Positions 1 to 9,170 are shown, numbered from the stretch's first letter. The stretch is DNA of 64,000 bases from SLJN01 sp964505385 (GCA_964505385.1 CAZDIA010000009.1:27480-91479), one strand, 5' to 3'. A program made the numbers and translations. Notes: a model not told the origin generated them from the letters alone.

Positions 1-276
1 ATCAGAGAAAAAGAAGCTGAGTATCTTTCTAAAGCGCTTAATGATGAATATGAAGCTATTTACAGGATTCGAAGCAGACCGTCTGCCGTATTATCTGCTA
101 TTCAGGCAAACTACACTGCATTTAACTGGATCGGCAGCGCACATACCGCCGATTATGTTGAACTTGCTTCATTTGGCCCCGGAAGCGAATACCTTGCATC
201 CAAAGGTTTTGTAAAAAACACAGAACTTTTTGATCTGATGCTTGATGCGGCCGGTGTTCGTGAATATGCTTCTTGA
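1..276 (+). CDS. Alkaline phosphatase family protein, C-terminal end (5' truncated by window)
   Basis: An open frame runs from the first base to TGA at 274-276 and gives 91 residues. The segment HTADYVELASFGPGSEYL resembles the C-terminal metal-site region of alkaline phosphatases, where a histidine in an H-T-x(2-3)-V pattern followed by GPG binds the active-site zinc. These enzymes are normally exported phosphomonoesterases that release phosphate. The start, signal peptide and catalytic serine lie outside the window, so only the family is called. A good terminator follows within 30 bp, which makes this the last gene of its transcript. Confidence 0.7.
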   Translation: MREKEAEYLSKALNDEYEAIYRIRSRPSAVLSAIQANYTAFNWIGSAHTADYVELASFGPGSEYLASKGFVKNTELFDLMLDAAGVREYAS

Positions 277-285
277 TTTGATCCA

Positions 286-320
286 GACCACCGGGGTTTA
301 CGCCCTGGTGGCATTTTTTT
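286..320 (+). terminator. Rho-independent terminator after the alkaline phosphatase gene
   Basis: The arms CCACCGGGG (288-296) and CCCTGGTGG (303-311) pair with one G-T wobble around a 6-nt loop and are followed by CA and seven T (314-320). It lies 12 bp after the phosphatase stop codon. Confidence 0.85.
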
Positions 321-417
321 AACATCCGACTGAGACTGCACCTCAATCTATAGATTTTGCTCCGGTTTAATTTTGGATTTCACAAAATGCAAAGTGGATC
401 ATAATGTGACTCTGTCC

Positions 418-1866
418 ATGCTCGAAGAAATAAAAAAGCTTGAAACTGAAGCACGTGTGCTCGAACCGGAGCAACACGATCGGGAACAATTATTGCAATA
501 TGCGGCTGGCTACTCCAATGAATTTTACAGCAGTTTATCCAAAAGCCCTGTTTATAATGCCGAATACAAACTCGCTGATGAAATCCTGGACTCACCACTC
601 AGTGAAAAACCGTATACTGCTGAAGCAGTTATCGATGAAATCAAGCGCAAAGTAGACGAAACCGGAATTAATACCGCCTCTGGCGGTCATCTTGGCTATA
701 TCCCCGGAGGCGGAATTTTTGCCTCTGCAGTAGGAGATTATCTCGCCGCCGTCACCAATCGATATGCAGGGGTTCATCACGCCTCCCCCGGAGCCGTTAA
801 TATTGAACGCAGGTTAATCAGTTGGATGTCGGACCTTGTCGGATATCCGCAGACATCCGGCGGGTTTCTTGCAAGCGGAGGCAGTATAGCAAATCTGACT
901 GCCATAATAACTGCAAGGGAAGCGGCAGCACTAAAGGCAAAAGACTTTGAAAAAGCAGTTATTTACCAGACAGAGCAAACTCATCATTGTATAGACCGCG
1001 CATTACGCATTACCGGAATGGGCGAGGCTATCCGGCGGGTTGTTCCAATGGATAAGCATTTTCGGATGAAGACCGATTCACTTGACGCTGTTATTGAAAA
1101 AGACCTGAAAAACGGACTTAAGCCCTGGCTCGTCGTAGGATCAGCCGGCACCACGGATACCGGAGCAGTAGATCCCCTTGAAGGCATAGCTGAAGTAGCC
1201 CGGAAATTTGATATTTGGTTCCATGTGGATGCAGCATACGGAGGATTTTTTATATTGGTTGATGAAATGAAATCACTCTTCCGGGGCATTGAGCAATCTG
1301 ATTCGGTAGTTCTGGACCCGCATAAAGGCCTCTTTATTCCATATGGTATTGGTGCGGTGATAGTTAAGGATGAAAATCTAATGGCTGACGCATATGCCTA
1401 TCAAGCCAATTACATGCAGGATGTGCTCGACCAGCGCAGCGTCCTCTCTCCTTCTGATACTTCTCCGGAGTTGAGCAAGCACTACAGAGGATTGCGGATG
1501 TGGCTCCCGTTGAAATATCACGGCATTCGCCCGTTCCGGAAAGCTCTGAAAGAAAAGCTGCGATTGGCCGAATATGCTTATCAAAAAATTAAAGCTCTTG
1601 ATGGATTTGAGGTTGGCCCTCCACCGGAATTAAGTGTGTTTTTGTTCAGGTACATGCCACCGACTGGCGATGTCGATGCATTCAACAGACAGCTTCACCA
1701 AGCTATCCTGGATGACGGAAGGATTTATTTATCTTCCACCAAGATTGATGGCAGGTTTATGCTGCGAATAGCTGTACTTTCTGTGCGAACCCATCTTCAA
1801 ACTATCGACCTGGCGATAGAGCTGATTGACAATAAGGCGAAGGAAGTTATAAATGATTTCCTTTAA
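418..1866 (+). CDS. PLP-dependent group II amino-acid decarboxylase
   Basis: A pyridoxal-phosphate decarboxylase of the aromatic-amino-acid / glutamate decarboxylase superfamily. WFHVDAAYGGF carries the Asp that binds the pyridine nitrogen, and VLDPHKGLFIPYG carries the H-K pair whose lysine forms the Schiff base. GGHLGYIPGGG and SGGFLASGGSIANLTAI match the cofactor-phosphate region. It is about 482 residues, normal for the family. The substrate cannot be read from sequence; homologues act on DOPA, tryptophan, tyrosine or glutamate. The ATG at 418 was chosen. The same frame extends upstream to a TTG at 373 (15 more codons), and neither start has a clear ribosome site. The gene stands alone, after a terminator and convergent with the next gene. 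Confidence 0.85.
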   Translation: MLEEIKKLETEARVLEPEQHDREQLLQYAAGYSNEFYSSLSKSPVYNAEYKLADEILDSPLSEKPYTAEAVIDEIKRKVDETGINTASGGHLGYIPGGGIFASAVGDYLAAVTNRYAGVHHASPGAVNIERRLISWMSDLVGYPQTSGGFLASGGSIANLTAIITAREAAALKAKDFEKAVIYQTEQTHHCIDRALRITGMGEAIRRVVPMDKHFRMKTDSLDAVIEKDLKNGLKPWLVVGSAGTTDTGAVDPLEGIAEVARKFDIWFHVDAAYGGFFILVDEMKSLFRGIEQSDSVVLDPHKGLFIPYGIGAVIVKDENLMADAYAYQANYMQDVLDQRSVLSPSDTSPELSKHYRGLRMWLPLKYHGIRPFRKALKEKLRLAEYAYQKIKALDGFEVGPPPELSVFLFRYMPPTGDVDAFNRQLHQAILDDGRIYLSSTKIDGRFMLRIAVLSVRTHLQTIDLAIELIDNKAKEVINDFL

Positions 1867-1920
1867 CCAGCCTGATTAAATATTTGTAGTTGCAAGAAGG
1901 GTTTCTTTTACTCGTTTGAT

Positions 1921-1967
1921 GTTTGATGTTTGACGTTTTGAACAACATCAAACGTCAAACATCAAAC
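1921..1967. repeat. 18-bp perfect inverted repeat between convergent genes
   Basis: GTTTGATGTTTGACGTTT (1921-1938) is repeated in inverted form at 1950-1967 around an 11-nt spacer. A further partial copy of the left arm (GTTTGAT) precedes it at 1914. It covers the 3' end of the following minus-strand gene and could end transcription from both sides, though it lacks a clean T tract. AT-rich repeats like this can also be dispersed intergenic elements. Confidence 0.7.
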
Positions 1968-2216
1968 AATCTTTGCCGGCTCTTCTCCAAATTTATGACC
2001 GCAGCTCTTGCATTTATATCTTCGCGTTTCAGGAATTTTTCTTCCATAAAACACCATACCAATTCCTAATATCAGTGATAAAGCGGGAAGAAAAAACTGA
2101 AGTGTTACAACAGATAACGCAATAATTGCTATACCGCCAACTTTGAACACAATTTTGCGATCACTTGAAGTAGCTTCCCCGCAATCCGGACATGGTGGGT
2201 TTGATAACTCAGCCAT
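1962..2216 (-). CDS. Small zinc-ribbon membrane protein
   Basis: An 84-residue protein with CPDC near residue 9 and CKSC near residue 70, which together form a CxxC...CxxC zinc ribbon. One or two hydrophobic segments lie between them (about residues 25-58: VGGIAIIALSVVTLQFFLPALSLILGIGMVF). The metal site would therefore be assembled from the two ends of a membrane hairpin. No specific function is recognised. The stop codon lies inside the right arm of the inverted repeat. It stands alone, convergent with the decarboxylase gene. Confidence 0.6.
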   Translation of the reverse strand: MAELSNPPCPDCGEATSSDRKIVFKVGGIAIIALSVVTLQFFLPALSLILGIGMVFYGRKIPETRRYKCKSCGHKFGEEPAKIV

Positions 2217-2527
2217 AATTAATTGATGTTTTTCCGATGGTTTGATGGCTATTTAGTGTCCGTAAGAAAAATTTAAGTGCCCTAACCCGGAAAATCCGGA
2301 AATTTCAATCATCAAGCACCAATAGTCAAATAATATTCAATACACAAATTACAAATTTCAAGTAAGCACCAATCTCCGATAACCAAAACCTTAAACAAGC
2401 TGCCAAAGGCCCATTGGGTCATTGATTTTTGGAATTTATTTGAAATTTGTTATTTGAAGCTTGTCATTTCACAACTGTTTCCTGGTATTTTCCACCCAAT
2501 AATGGCAGATAAATTTGAAGACACTAC
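2217..2527. other. 311-bp intergenic region with repeat sequence
   Basis: No coding frame is credible here. It holds a 32-bp repeat at 2254-2285 (listed separately) and AT-rich partial inverted repeats: ACAAATTTCAA near 2348 against TTGAAATTTGT near 2440. This kind of sequence is typical of dispersed intergenic elements. No terminator or promoter was convincing. Confidence 0.5.
2254..2285. repeat. 32-bp dispersed repeat, copy 1 (transposon-end-like)
   Basis: It begins TAGTGTCCGTAAGAAAA and ends AAGTGCCCTAA. A second copy at 53887-53918 matches at 27 of 32 positions. No transposase lies next to either copy. The conserved ends suggest an insertion-sequence terminus or a MITE remnant, but that is inference. 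Confidence 0.5.
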
Positions 2528-2761
2528 TTATGTATCTCCACTTTCTTCGCTGCCCTCTTTCTCCTGCTTTTTCTCCAGCATTCCGTGCATCATGCTTCCA
2601 AGCAGTCCACCCATTAATCCCCCATAAGCGGAAGTATTATACCAAATGGATGTAATCGGGCAGGCTCCCGTTTCACAGCCTATAAAAAACCAATATCCGA
2701 ATCCTCCGAGAATACCAACTCCAATTCCCCCGAGGATCCAAAACAGATGTATTTTATTCAT
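2528..2761 (-). CDS. DUF6132 family small membrane protein
   Basis: A 77-residue protein with an N-terminal transmembrane helix rich in glycine (LGGIGVGILGGFGYWFFIG), a conserved GCETGACPITS centre with two cysteines, a second glycine-rich helix (YGGLMGGLLGSMMHGM) and a charged tail. The pattern GCxxGxCPIT followed by YGxxxG fits DUF6132, a family of unknown function found in Bacteroidota relatives and sometimes linked to rhodanese or sulfur genes. It starts 5 bp after the stop of the NHL-repeat gene, so it is probably the last cistron of that operon. Confidence 0.7.
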   Translation of the reverse strand: MNKIHLFWILGGIGVGILGGFGYWFFIGCETGACPITSIWYNTSAYGGLMGGLLGSMMHGMLEKKQEKEGSEESGDT

Positions 2762-2766
2762 GTTGT

Positions 2767-3612
2767 TCAGTTAACTGGTTCTCGTTTTGCTGAATACAAC
2801 GTATCGTATCCAATAAAGTATATATGATTTCTGAAAACCGCGAGATCATGCACATCACCGGGTTTCTCAAGTACAAAACGATGCAGTAAACTGCCGCGTT
2901 CAGAAAAAACGTCAACATAATTGTCGGACAGCACCCAGATTTTCCGGTTGTGAGATGAGATTCCCTTCAGATTATCTCCCCCCTCAAAAAAACCAAGATA
3001 CGTGCCGTTACTGGTCATTCGGTGCACAACCTGCTGATTTGGGTCCGCCAGATATAAGTCATCCAGCGCGGCGATTCCGGTTAATTCCCGGATATCAGCG
3101 ATGGAACGTGCATCGAAGTGATCCTGATAGCTTCCATTGCCTCCAATTCTGTAAATCCTGTATCTGTCTTCATCAAAGAAAAACAGCTCTCCGGAACGAT
3201 TGACTGAAAGCGCAGTAGGACGAAATTCGGTAGCTCCCGCCCGGCGGGGCAATTGAACGGTACTCAGATATTGCAACCTGCGGTCATATGCCTGAATCCG
3301 TCTGTTCTGATAATCAGAAACGTAAATTTTGAGATCGTTTGTGGCGTCAATGTCCACTGGTTGATCAAAACGGTAATCTCCGCTTCCCAAACGGCCGAGC
3401 GAATCCAGGCGTTCTCCGGCAGTGTTCATTTTCAAAAACCGGTTTTTATCCTGTTCTACGATATAAAGGTTCCCTCCTGATGAAGCATATATGGAAACCG
3501 CATCATGCAGGCCGGTGGTCATTTCTTCCAAGGTAAGCGTACTTTCATCCGTATCAAGTCCCCACCCTGACAGGAGCAGCAACATTGCCGGTATGAATAC
3601 TGTTTTGATCAA
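2767..3612 (-). CDS. NHL-repeat / six-bladed beta-propeller exported protein
   Basis: A 281-residue protein with an N-terminal hydrophobic export signal and repeats of the NHL type (GNLYIVEQDKNRFLKMNTAG, LKIYVSDYQNRRIQAYDRRL, ELFFFDEDRYRIYRIGG, DDLYLADPNQQVVHRMTSNG), as in 6-bladed propellers. It is probably a periplasmic or surface protein with a binding role; no enzyme motif is seen. The signal ends LLLLLSGWGLD, which looks like a lipobox whose cysteine is now tryptophan (codon TGG). Its ATG overlaps the purD stop as ATGA, so it is translationally coupled to purD. Confidence 0.7.
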   Translation of the reverse strand: MIKTVFIPAMLLLLSGWGLDTDESTLTLEEMTTGLHDAVSIYASSGGNLYIVEQDKNRFLKMNTAGERLDSLGRLGSGDYRFDQPVDIDATNDLKIYVSDYQNRRIQAYDRRLQYLSTVQLPRRAGATEFRPTALSVNRSGELFFFDEDRYRIYRIGGNGSYQDHFDARSIADIRELTGIAALDDLYLADPNQQVVHRMTSNGTYLGFFEGGDNLKGISSHNRKIWVLSDNYVDVFSERGSLLHRFVLEKPGDVHDLAVFRNHIYFIGYDTLYSAKREPVN

Positions 3613-4907
3613 GAATAATTCTGGGTTGTGTGCTTTAAGCCTTTGCTGCCGATGTCATTTCTATAATAAACACCTTCAAAATTTATTTTTTGGACATCCG
3701 CATAGGTATTTCGGAGTGATTGTTCTAAAGTCGGCCCGCCTGCCACGACACTGAGCACCCGCCCACCTGCAGTAACGGTAAGATTATCATTATGCTTTGT
3801 GCCGGAATGAAATACAAGTGAATCCTCAGAAACTTTGTTAAGTCCTTTTACGGATTTACCTTTTTCATATGATCCGGGATAACCGCCTGAGACTAACATA
3901 ACGCAGCTGAAGTATTGCTCAGTGCAGTCAACCGGAGTGTCATCAATATTTCCGGTAGCAGTATTATATAGCAGTTGAAGCACATCTTCCCGGATGGCCG
4001 GCATTAATACCTGGCATTCCGGATCACCAAAACGGCAGTTAAACTCTACAACCTTGGGCCCGCTTTCAGTTATCATCAGGCCCACATAAAGTACCCCTGA
4101 ATATGGCGTGCCTTTGTTTTTCATTTCATTCAATACCGGTGTGATGATAGTCTGTTTTATTTGCTTCATCATTTCATCATCAACAACAGGAGCAGGAAGA
4201 TAAGCGCCCATACCACCGGTATTCGGGCCGGTGTCTCCCTCGCCAATCTGTTTGTGATCCTGAACAGGCGGAAGTAACCGGGCGTGTTCTCCGTCAGTCA
4301 GCGCAAAAACCGAGGCTTCTTCTCCTTCCATAAATTCTTCAATGACAAGCCGGGAGGCGACATCACCAAAAGGGTCTTCGCTTTCAAGCTGATCAAAAAA
4401 GTCATCTACCTCCTTTTGGGTATGGCAAATAACAACACCTTTTCCTGATGCAAGTCCGTCCGCTTTTATCACCACGGGAAGTGAATGATCAATTGCGTAT
4501 TCCTTTGCCCGGCTTAAATCATCCCGGCCGAATTCCTTCCATGTTGCAGTAGGCACCCCTGCATCTTCCATTACAGATTTTGCAAAAGATTTACTCCCTT
4601 CCAGTTGTGCCGCCTGCTTTTTCGGGCCAAAGACCAAATACCCGGCATCGCTGAGATCATCAACAAGACCGCCGACGAGAGGCTGCTCAGGGCCTATGAT
4701 GGTAAAATCAATTTGATTTTCCTCAATCGCACGGATAACCTGCTGGCTGTCAGAAGGTTCAAGTTGCAGGCTTTTTGCGAGTGAAGCAGTTCCGGCATTG
4801 CCGGGCGCAATGAATAATTTACCGAGCAAATCGGATTGGGATATAGCCCAGGCGAGGGCGTGTTCACGCCCTCCACCTCCTATGATCAATACATTGAGCG
4901 GCTTCAT
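3609..4907 (-). CDS. purD: Phosphoribosylamine-glycine ligase
   Basis: GAR synthetase, the second step of de novo purine synthesis: phosphoribosylamine + glycine + ATP gives glycinamide ribonucleotide. The N-terminal nucleotide-binding loop is IIGGGGREHALAW. The ATP-grasp core includes VIKADGLASGKGVVI, PVQDHKQIGEGDTGPNTGGM and VEFNCRFGDPE (metal ligands). At 432 residues it is normal length. It overlaps tpiA upstream and the NHL gene downstream by ATGA, which gives a tight cytosolic/envelope operon. Nothing in the operon suggests a purine-specific regulator, and no purine riboswitch was seen upstream. Confidence 0.97.
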   Translation of the reverse strand: MKPLNVLIIGGGGREHALAWAISQSDLLGKLFIAPGNAGTASLAKSLQLEPSDSQQVIRAIEENQIDFTIIGPEQPLVGGLVDDLSDAGYLVFGPKKQAAQLEGSKSFAKSVMEDAGVPTATWKEFGRDDLSRAKEYAIDHSLPVVIKADGLASGKGVVICHTQKEVDDFFDQLESEDPFGDVASRLVIEEFMEGEEASVFALTDGEHARLLPPVQDHKQIGEGDTGPNTGGMGAYLPAPVVDDEMMKQIKQTIITPVLNEMKNKGTPYSGVLYVGLMITESGPKVVEFNCRFGDPECQVLMPAIREDVLQLLYNTATGNIDDTPVDCTEQYFSCVMLVSGGYPGSYEKGKSVKGLNKVSEDSLVFHSGTKHNDNLTVTAGGRVLSVVAGGPTLEQSLRNTYADVQKINFEGVYYRNDIGSKGLKHTTQNYS

Positions 4908-5677
4908 CCACTTTGCTTTTCTGCAATTTTGAGCAATTCATGAAATCCGTCGGGTTTCAGGCTGGCGCCGCCAACAAGTCCGCCATCCACATCCGGTTGT
5001 GAGACGAGTTCGCCGGCATTATCCGGTTTCATGCTTCCGCCGTAGAGTATGCGGATTTCTTCAGCCACATTAGCTCCAAAGTGCTCTTTAATAAGATCAC
5101 GGATGAATGCATGCATTTCCTGTGCCTGTTGAGGTGTGGCGGTTTCGCCGGTACCTATTGCCCAAACAGGTTCGTATGCAATGATGCAACTGTTGACTTG
5201 CTGCGGATCAAAACCTTCGAATACACCCGTAATCTGTTCACGTACCACATCGTAATGGCGGTCTGCTTTTCTCTCTTTCAGAACTTCACCAACGCAGGTG
5301 ATCGGGGTAAGTGCGTGTTCAAGAGCTTTCAGGTTTTTTTTGCGGATGTCGGAGTCACTTTCACCAAAAAGTGAACGTCGTTCGGAGTGTCCGGTAATCA
5401 CATAAGTACAACCCGTTTCTTTTAGCATTGCCGCACTCACTTCACCTGTGTATGCGCCGCTGTCTTCAAAATAAAGATTTTGAGCGCCGATGCGGATACC
5501 TTCAACCTTGTCGGCACCTTTTTTCGCCTCATTAAGCGATACATAAGGCGGACAAACCGCTCCGTCTGCTTTCTTTAGTGGTTCCTTACGGATTTTTGAA
5601 AATTCTTCAAAAAAATGAGCCGTTTCTTCCGGTCCCTGATTCATTTTCCAGTTACCGGCTATTAATATTTTTCTCAT
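4904..5677 (-). CDS. tpiA: Triosephosphate isomerase
   Basis: Interconverts dihydroxyacetone phosphate and glyceraldehyde 3-phosphate in glycolysis and gluconeogenesis. The three catalytic signatures are present: GNWKMN near the N-terminus (substrate-binding Asn and Lys), VITGHSERR (electrophilic His) and IAYEPVWAIGTG (catalytic Glu and mobile loop), with YGGSMKPDN and DGGLVGGASL for phosphate binding. At 257 residues it is full length. It overlaps both neighbours by ATGA (5674-5677 and 4904-4907). Confidence 0.98.
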   Translation of the reverse strand: MRKILIAGNWKMNQGPEETAHFFEEFSKIRKEPLKKADGAVCPPYVSLNEAKKGADKVEGIRIGAQNLYFEDSGAYTGEVSAAMLKETGCTYVITGHSERRSLFGESDSDIRKKNLKALEHALTPITCVGEVLKERKADRHYDVVREQITGVFEGFDPQQVNSCIIAYEPVWAIGTGETATPQQAQEMHAFIRDLIKEHFGANVAEEIRILYGGSMKPDNAGELVSQPDVDGGLVGGASLKPDGFHELLKIAEKQSG

Positions 5678-7041
5678 AGTATATCTGGTTTATGTCGTTG
5701 CTGGATTAGATCTCTTTCCAGTTCCTGAATTCCGGGGTCATAATATTTACGAACAATACGACCTTCTGCATCCACGAGTAAGCGAACCGGAATTTGATCC
5801 ACATTGAAAATTTCGATGAGTTCATCATCGGTAAATGCGCCTGCCTGAGCGACATGCCAGGCAATCTCATTTTCGGATGTAAAACTGTCTATAACATAAT
5901 CACTTTCGTGTGTCGGGATAGTAATTATCTGTAAATCATCAGCATTGTATTCCCGATAGAGTTCGGTTAGCAATGGAAAAGTAAATTGATAATCTGGGTC
6001 CTCAAAATTTACGAATTCTATGATGAAAGGCTTTCCCTGCAGCGCGGATGAATCTATTTCATCATCACCAAACAATGACACCGAGAAAGAAGGAGCCTCC
6101 ATTCCCGGAGCAAGATGCTCAAGATCGTACTCAATGCTGGTTATCCATTCCTGCACATACTCATCATCTCCGAACTCCTCCTTGAAATCTTCAAGGAAAT
6201 CTTTTGCCTGATCAACCCTGGCACTGTCGTATAGCATCTCAACACGGTGTATGCCGATCAACTGACGATTACCATCATGGCGGGATCGCTCCCATAGTGT
6301 ATCCATAAATTCAAGACCTTCAACAAGACCACCCTCTTCTATCCGCTCGGGCACCCCGTGATATAATCCCGCCTCTACAAGCGGCTCCAACTCAGGGTCA
6401 GAGGCAAGTTGCTCAAACATTTTGTCGTTATCCCAACCCTGCAAAATACCTACCGCCTGTACGATAGCGCGATCAGCAGCCAGCGTGCCGGGATGATTTT
6501 TGCTGACCCCCCAAAACAAATCATTCCAGGTGTGCAGATTTTCAAGCGCCTCTTCATCGCTCACAAGCCCCGCATTGATATAGGCAGAAACTCTGGTAAA
6601 CTGATTCATGATGCGGCGATATTCGTTCATTGCCTCAAACTCACGTGATGAAATCACGGTATCAGTATCAAAGTCCGGAAGTACGGCTTCAATTCTGATG
6701 GTGTCGCCTTCCGCAAGAATCAATTCGGTTTCGGCTATTTCATTATCACCTCTGGTGATCTCCAGTAGATATTCATCCCGCTGGGAAAAACGGGCTTCAC
6801 CAGAAAAATAGCCGTCTCTGTCTGTTGCAGCATGGAATAGCGTATCGGTTTCCGGTTGAAAATAATTCAGAATGCGTACATGGATGTCGCTGTAATCGCC
6901 GGTATCATCAAGCTCTTCATCAACTGTAAGCCGGCCTTCAACGGGTACTGAATACAATTCAACACCGTCATCTTCATCACCACAGGATACAGTGATGAAG
7001 GCGGCTATAAGAAACACTACCAGGAGCTTAAATTTGAACAT
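5674..7041 (-). CDS. TlpA-like thioredoxin-fold lipoprotein without redox cysteines
   Basis: A 455-residue lipoprotein: the signal MFKFKLLVVFLIAAFITVSC ends with an acceptable lipobox cysteine. An N-terminal beta-sandwich-like region (about 30-130) is followed by a helical region and a C-terminal thioredoxin/AhpC-TSA-like domain starting near APSFSVSLFGDDEIDSSALQGKPFIIEFVNF. In TlpA proteins the segment after FVNFW holds CxxC; here it reads EDPDYQF, with no cysteine. The cis-proline motif QIPVRLLVDAEGRIVRKY is kept. It is therefore a fold relative that probably does not do dithiol exchange. First gene of the operon with tpiA, purD and the NHL gene. Confidence 0.7.
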   Translation of the reverse strand: MFKFKLLVVFLIAAFITVSCGDEDDGVELYSVPVEGRLTVDEELDDTGDYSDIHVRILNYFQPETDTLFHAATDRDGYFSGEARFSQRDEYLLEITRGDNEIAETELILAEGDTIRIEAVLPDFDTDTVISSREFEAMNEYRRIMNQFTRVSAYINAGLVSDEEALENLHTWNDLFWGVSKNHPGTLAADRAIVQAVGILQGWDNDKMFEQLASDPELEPLVEAGLYHGVPERIEEGGLVEGLEFMDTLWERSRHDGNRQLIGIHRVEMLYDSARVDQAKDFLEDFKEEFGDDEYVQEWITSIEYDLEHLAPGMEAPSFSVSLFGDDEIDSSALQGKPFIIEFVNFEDPDYQFTFPLLTELYREYNADDLQIITIPTHESDYVIDSFTSENEIAWHVAQAGAFTDDELIEIFNVDQIPVRLLVDAEGRIVRKYYDPGIQELERDLIQQRHKPDIL

Positions 7042-7087
7042 TGTGCATCAGATTAAAAGTTAACTTGTGATTAAGATATTTCCCGAT

Positions 7088-8563
7088 TCATTCCCCGATC
7101 CTTGATAAAATCAACTCTTTGGCCATCTCCGGATTAGCCTTGCCCTGACTTTTCTTCATTACCTGGCCTACAAAAAAGCCGATCAGTCCTTTTTTGCCTT
7201 CCCGGTAACGTTTAACCTCATCGGGATTAGCTTCAATCACTTCATCGACGATCCCCTCGAGAAATCCGGTATCAGAAACCTGAAGCAGATTTAGTTCATC
7301 GGCAAGGGTTTCAGCGTCTTTTTCACTCTCCAGCATTTCATTAAATATGGCTTGCATTGCGGAGGAATTGATCTTATCCGACTCTCTGAGCTCAATAAGT
7401 CCTGCGAGCTGATCCTCAGTGATGCTGAAATCCTTAACTTCAATATCTTTCTCATTCAGCACCCGCCGAACTTCAGAGAGTATCAGGTTTGATACTTTTT
7501 TGGCCGGAGCATCAGTTTTTGACAGAACCGCTTCAAAGTAATCTGCAAGCTGACGATCCGCCGTAATTATTTTGGCGTCATATTCCGGCAGCTTAAGCTC
7601 TTTAATAAACCTTTCCAGTTTATTATGGGGAAGTTCAGGCAGTTCAGACTTGATTTCAGCAAGCATCTCCCCGGTTACAATGACCGGAGGAATGTCAGGT
7701 TCGGGGAAATAGCGATAATCATGCGCTTCTTCCTTAGAGCGCATTTGTCTGGTTTGCAGTAAGTTTACATCCCAAAGCAAAGTTTGCTGAACCACTTCCC
7801 CGCCATTGACGATCGTCTCCTTTTGGCGTTCCACCTCGTAAGTGAGGGCGCGCTCAACATTGCGGAATGAATTGAGATTTTTGACTTCAGTACGTGTGCC
7901 AAAACTTTCCTGCCCCTTTGGTCTTACCGATACGTTGGCATCACACCGCAGGCTGCCTTCCTCCATGTTGCCGTCACAAATTTCCAGATATTGAACCAGC
8001 TGTTTGATTTTCGTCAGAAAGGCATAAGCTTCCCTGGGCGAGCGGATATCGGGTTCGGATACGATCTCGATTAGCGGTGTGCCGGCCCGGTTCAGGTCTA
8101 TAAGTGAATTATGGGGATCCTGATCGTGAATAGATTTCCCGGCATCCTCTTCCATGTGGATTCGGGCAAGGCCTATCGTTTTGGAATAGCCTTCATCCAG
8201 CTCGATCTCCACTCCTCCCTTATAACAAATGGGTGTCTCATACTGGGAAATCTGATAACCTTTGGGAAGATCAGGATAGAAATAATTTTTTCTGGCGAAA
8301 ATTGACTTTTCTGCAATCTTGCAGTTTGTAGCCAACCCCAAGCGTATGATGTAGCGTATCAGGTTTTCATTCGGAACCGGCAGCGTTCCGGGGTGCCCCA
8401 GACACAGTGGAGTTACCTGAGTATTGGGCGCTCCGCCAAACTCGATAGATACCGGAGCGAACGCTTTGCTCTCGGTGCGAAGCTGTGCGTGAACTTCCAA
8501 ACCGATTACGGTTTCAAAATCTTCTTTATTCGCTGTATTAGAGATGGATGAAGGTTGTTCCAA
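7088..8563 (-). CDS. gatB: Aspartyl/glutamyl-tRNA(Asn/Gln) amidotransferase subunit B
   Basis: Kinase/transamidation subunit of GatCAB, which converts misacylated Glu-tRNA(Gln) or Asp-tRNA(Asn) to the correct amide. The signatures FETVIGLEVHAQLRT, LCLGHPGTLPVPN, YFYPDLPKGYQISQYE, RAGTPLIEIVSEPD and EVKNLNSFRNVERAL are all present. The C-terminal YqeY-like tail ends with KRYREGKKGLIGFFVGQVMKKSQGKANP. At 491 residues it is full length. gatA and gatC are not in the window. It is separated by 46 bp from the lipoprotein gene on the same strand and preceded by a 600-bp gap, so it may have its own promoter. Confidence 0.97.
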   Translation of the reverse strand: MEQPSSISNTANKEDFETVIGLEVHAQLRTESKAFAPVSIEFGGAPNTQVTPLCLGHPGTLPVPNENLIRYIIRLGLATNCKIAEKSIFARKNYFYPDLPKGYQISQYETPICYKGGVEIELDEGYSKTIGLARIHMEEDAGKSIHDQDPHNSLIDLNRAGTPLIEIVSEPDIRSPREAYAFLTKIKQLVQYLEICDGNMEEGSLRCDANVSVRPKGQESFGTRTEVKNLNSFRNVERALTYEVERQKETIVNGGEVVQQTLLWDVNLLQTRQMRSKEEAHDYRYFPEPDIPPVIVTGEMLAEIKSELPELPHNKLERFIKELKLPEYDAKIITADRQLADYFEAVLSKTDAPAKKVSNLILSEVRRVLNEKDIEVKDFSITEDQLAGLIELRESDKINSSAMQAIFNEMLESEKDAETLADELNLLQVSDTGFLEGIVDEVIEANPDEVKRYREGKKGLIGFFVGQVMKKSQGKANPEMAKELILSRIGE

Positions 8564-9170
8564 TCTGTGAATGACTTTGTATTACGGTTAAATTTCCGGC
8601 GCATGAATATACGCTACATTAACGCAAATAAAATGAGTTAATATTGCAGAAAATAAATTAGCAAAAAGTGCGGGCTTTATCATCCGCGAATTGAAACACC
8701 GCTACCTGTCATGAATTATCTGTGGCTCAAGTGTTGCTTGTTGGTGGGAGATTCCTCCCATGTGGTATGGCTGAGGGCGTTGCTGTTAATCGAATGGGTA
8801 GAATTGCATTAATTTTTGCAGATTGTTGGTGGTGCCAGAGACATAGCGAAAACCCTTAATTGGCGCTACCATTGAAAAGGCAGGCTACCATTTAAGCCCT
8901 ACCTGTCACCCCGACCGAAGCTGCGGGCTGTAACCCCGCCTTGAGCAATAATTTATCACGCTGCGAAGTGGAGGGGTCTGCAATAGCAAGGATTATGCCA
9001 TACTACTGATAGAGACTTTGGCAGGTTTGCAGCTGCACAGATTCCTCCGCTCCATCGCGAATACACCTAAAATCCTTAGCTGCAATCCGAGCGCGATTTC
9101 GGTCGGAATGACACAATCTTTCTTTTTTATTGGTATGACGACTTTTTACAGAGGGCGAAGCCCTCCTCTC
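8564..9170. repeat. 607-bp intergenic region with degenerate repeat copies
   Basis: No protein frame is supported. Part of it is a diverged copy of the tandem repeat at 19046-19562: GAGTTGCTTGTTG-like sequence followed by GGGAGATTCCTCCCATG and a GGTATGGC stretch near 8733-8770. The hairpin GAGGGCGAAGCCCTC lies at 9151-9165, with the same TTTTTACA lead-in as at 19322. A shared GGAATGACA stretch precedes the hairpin. The remainder shows no recognisable structure. Confidence 0.6.
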
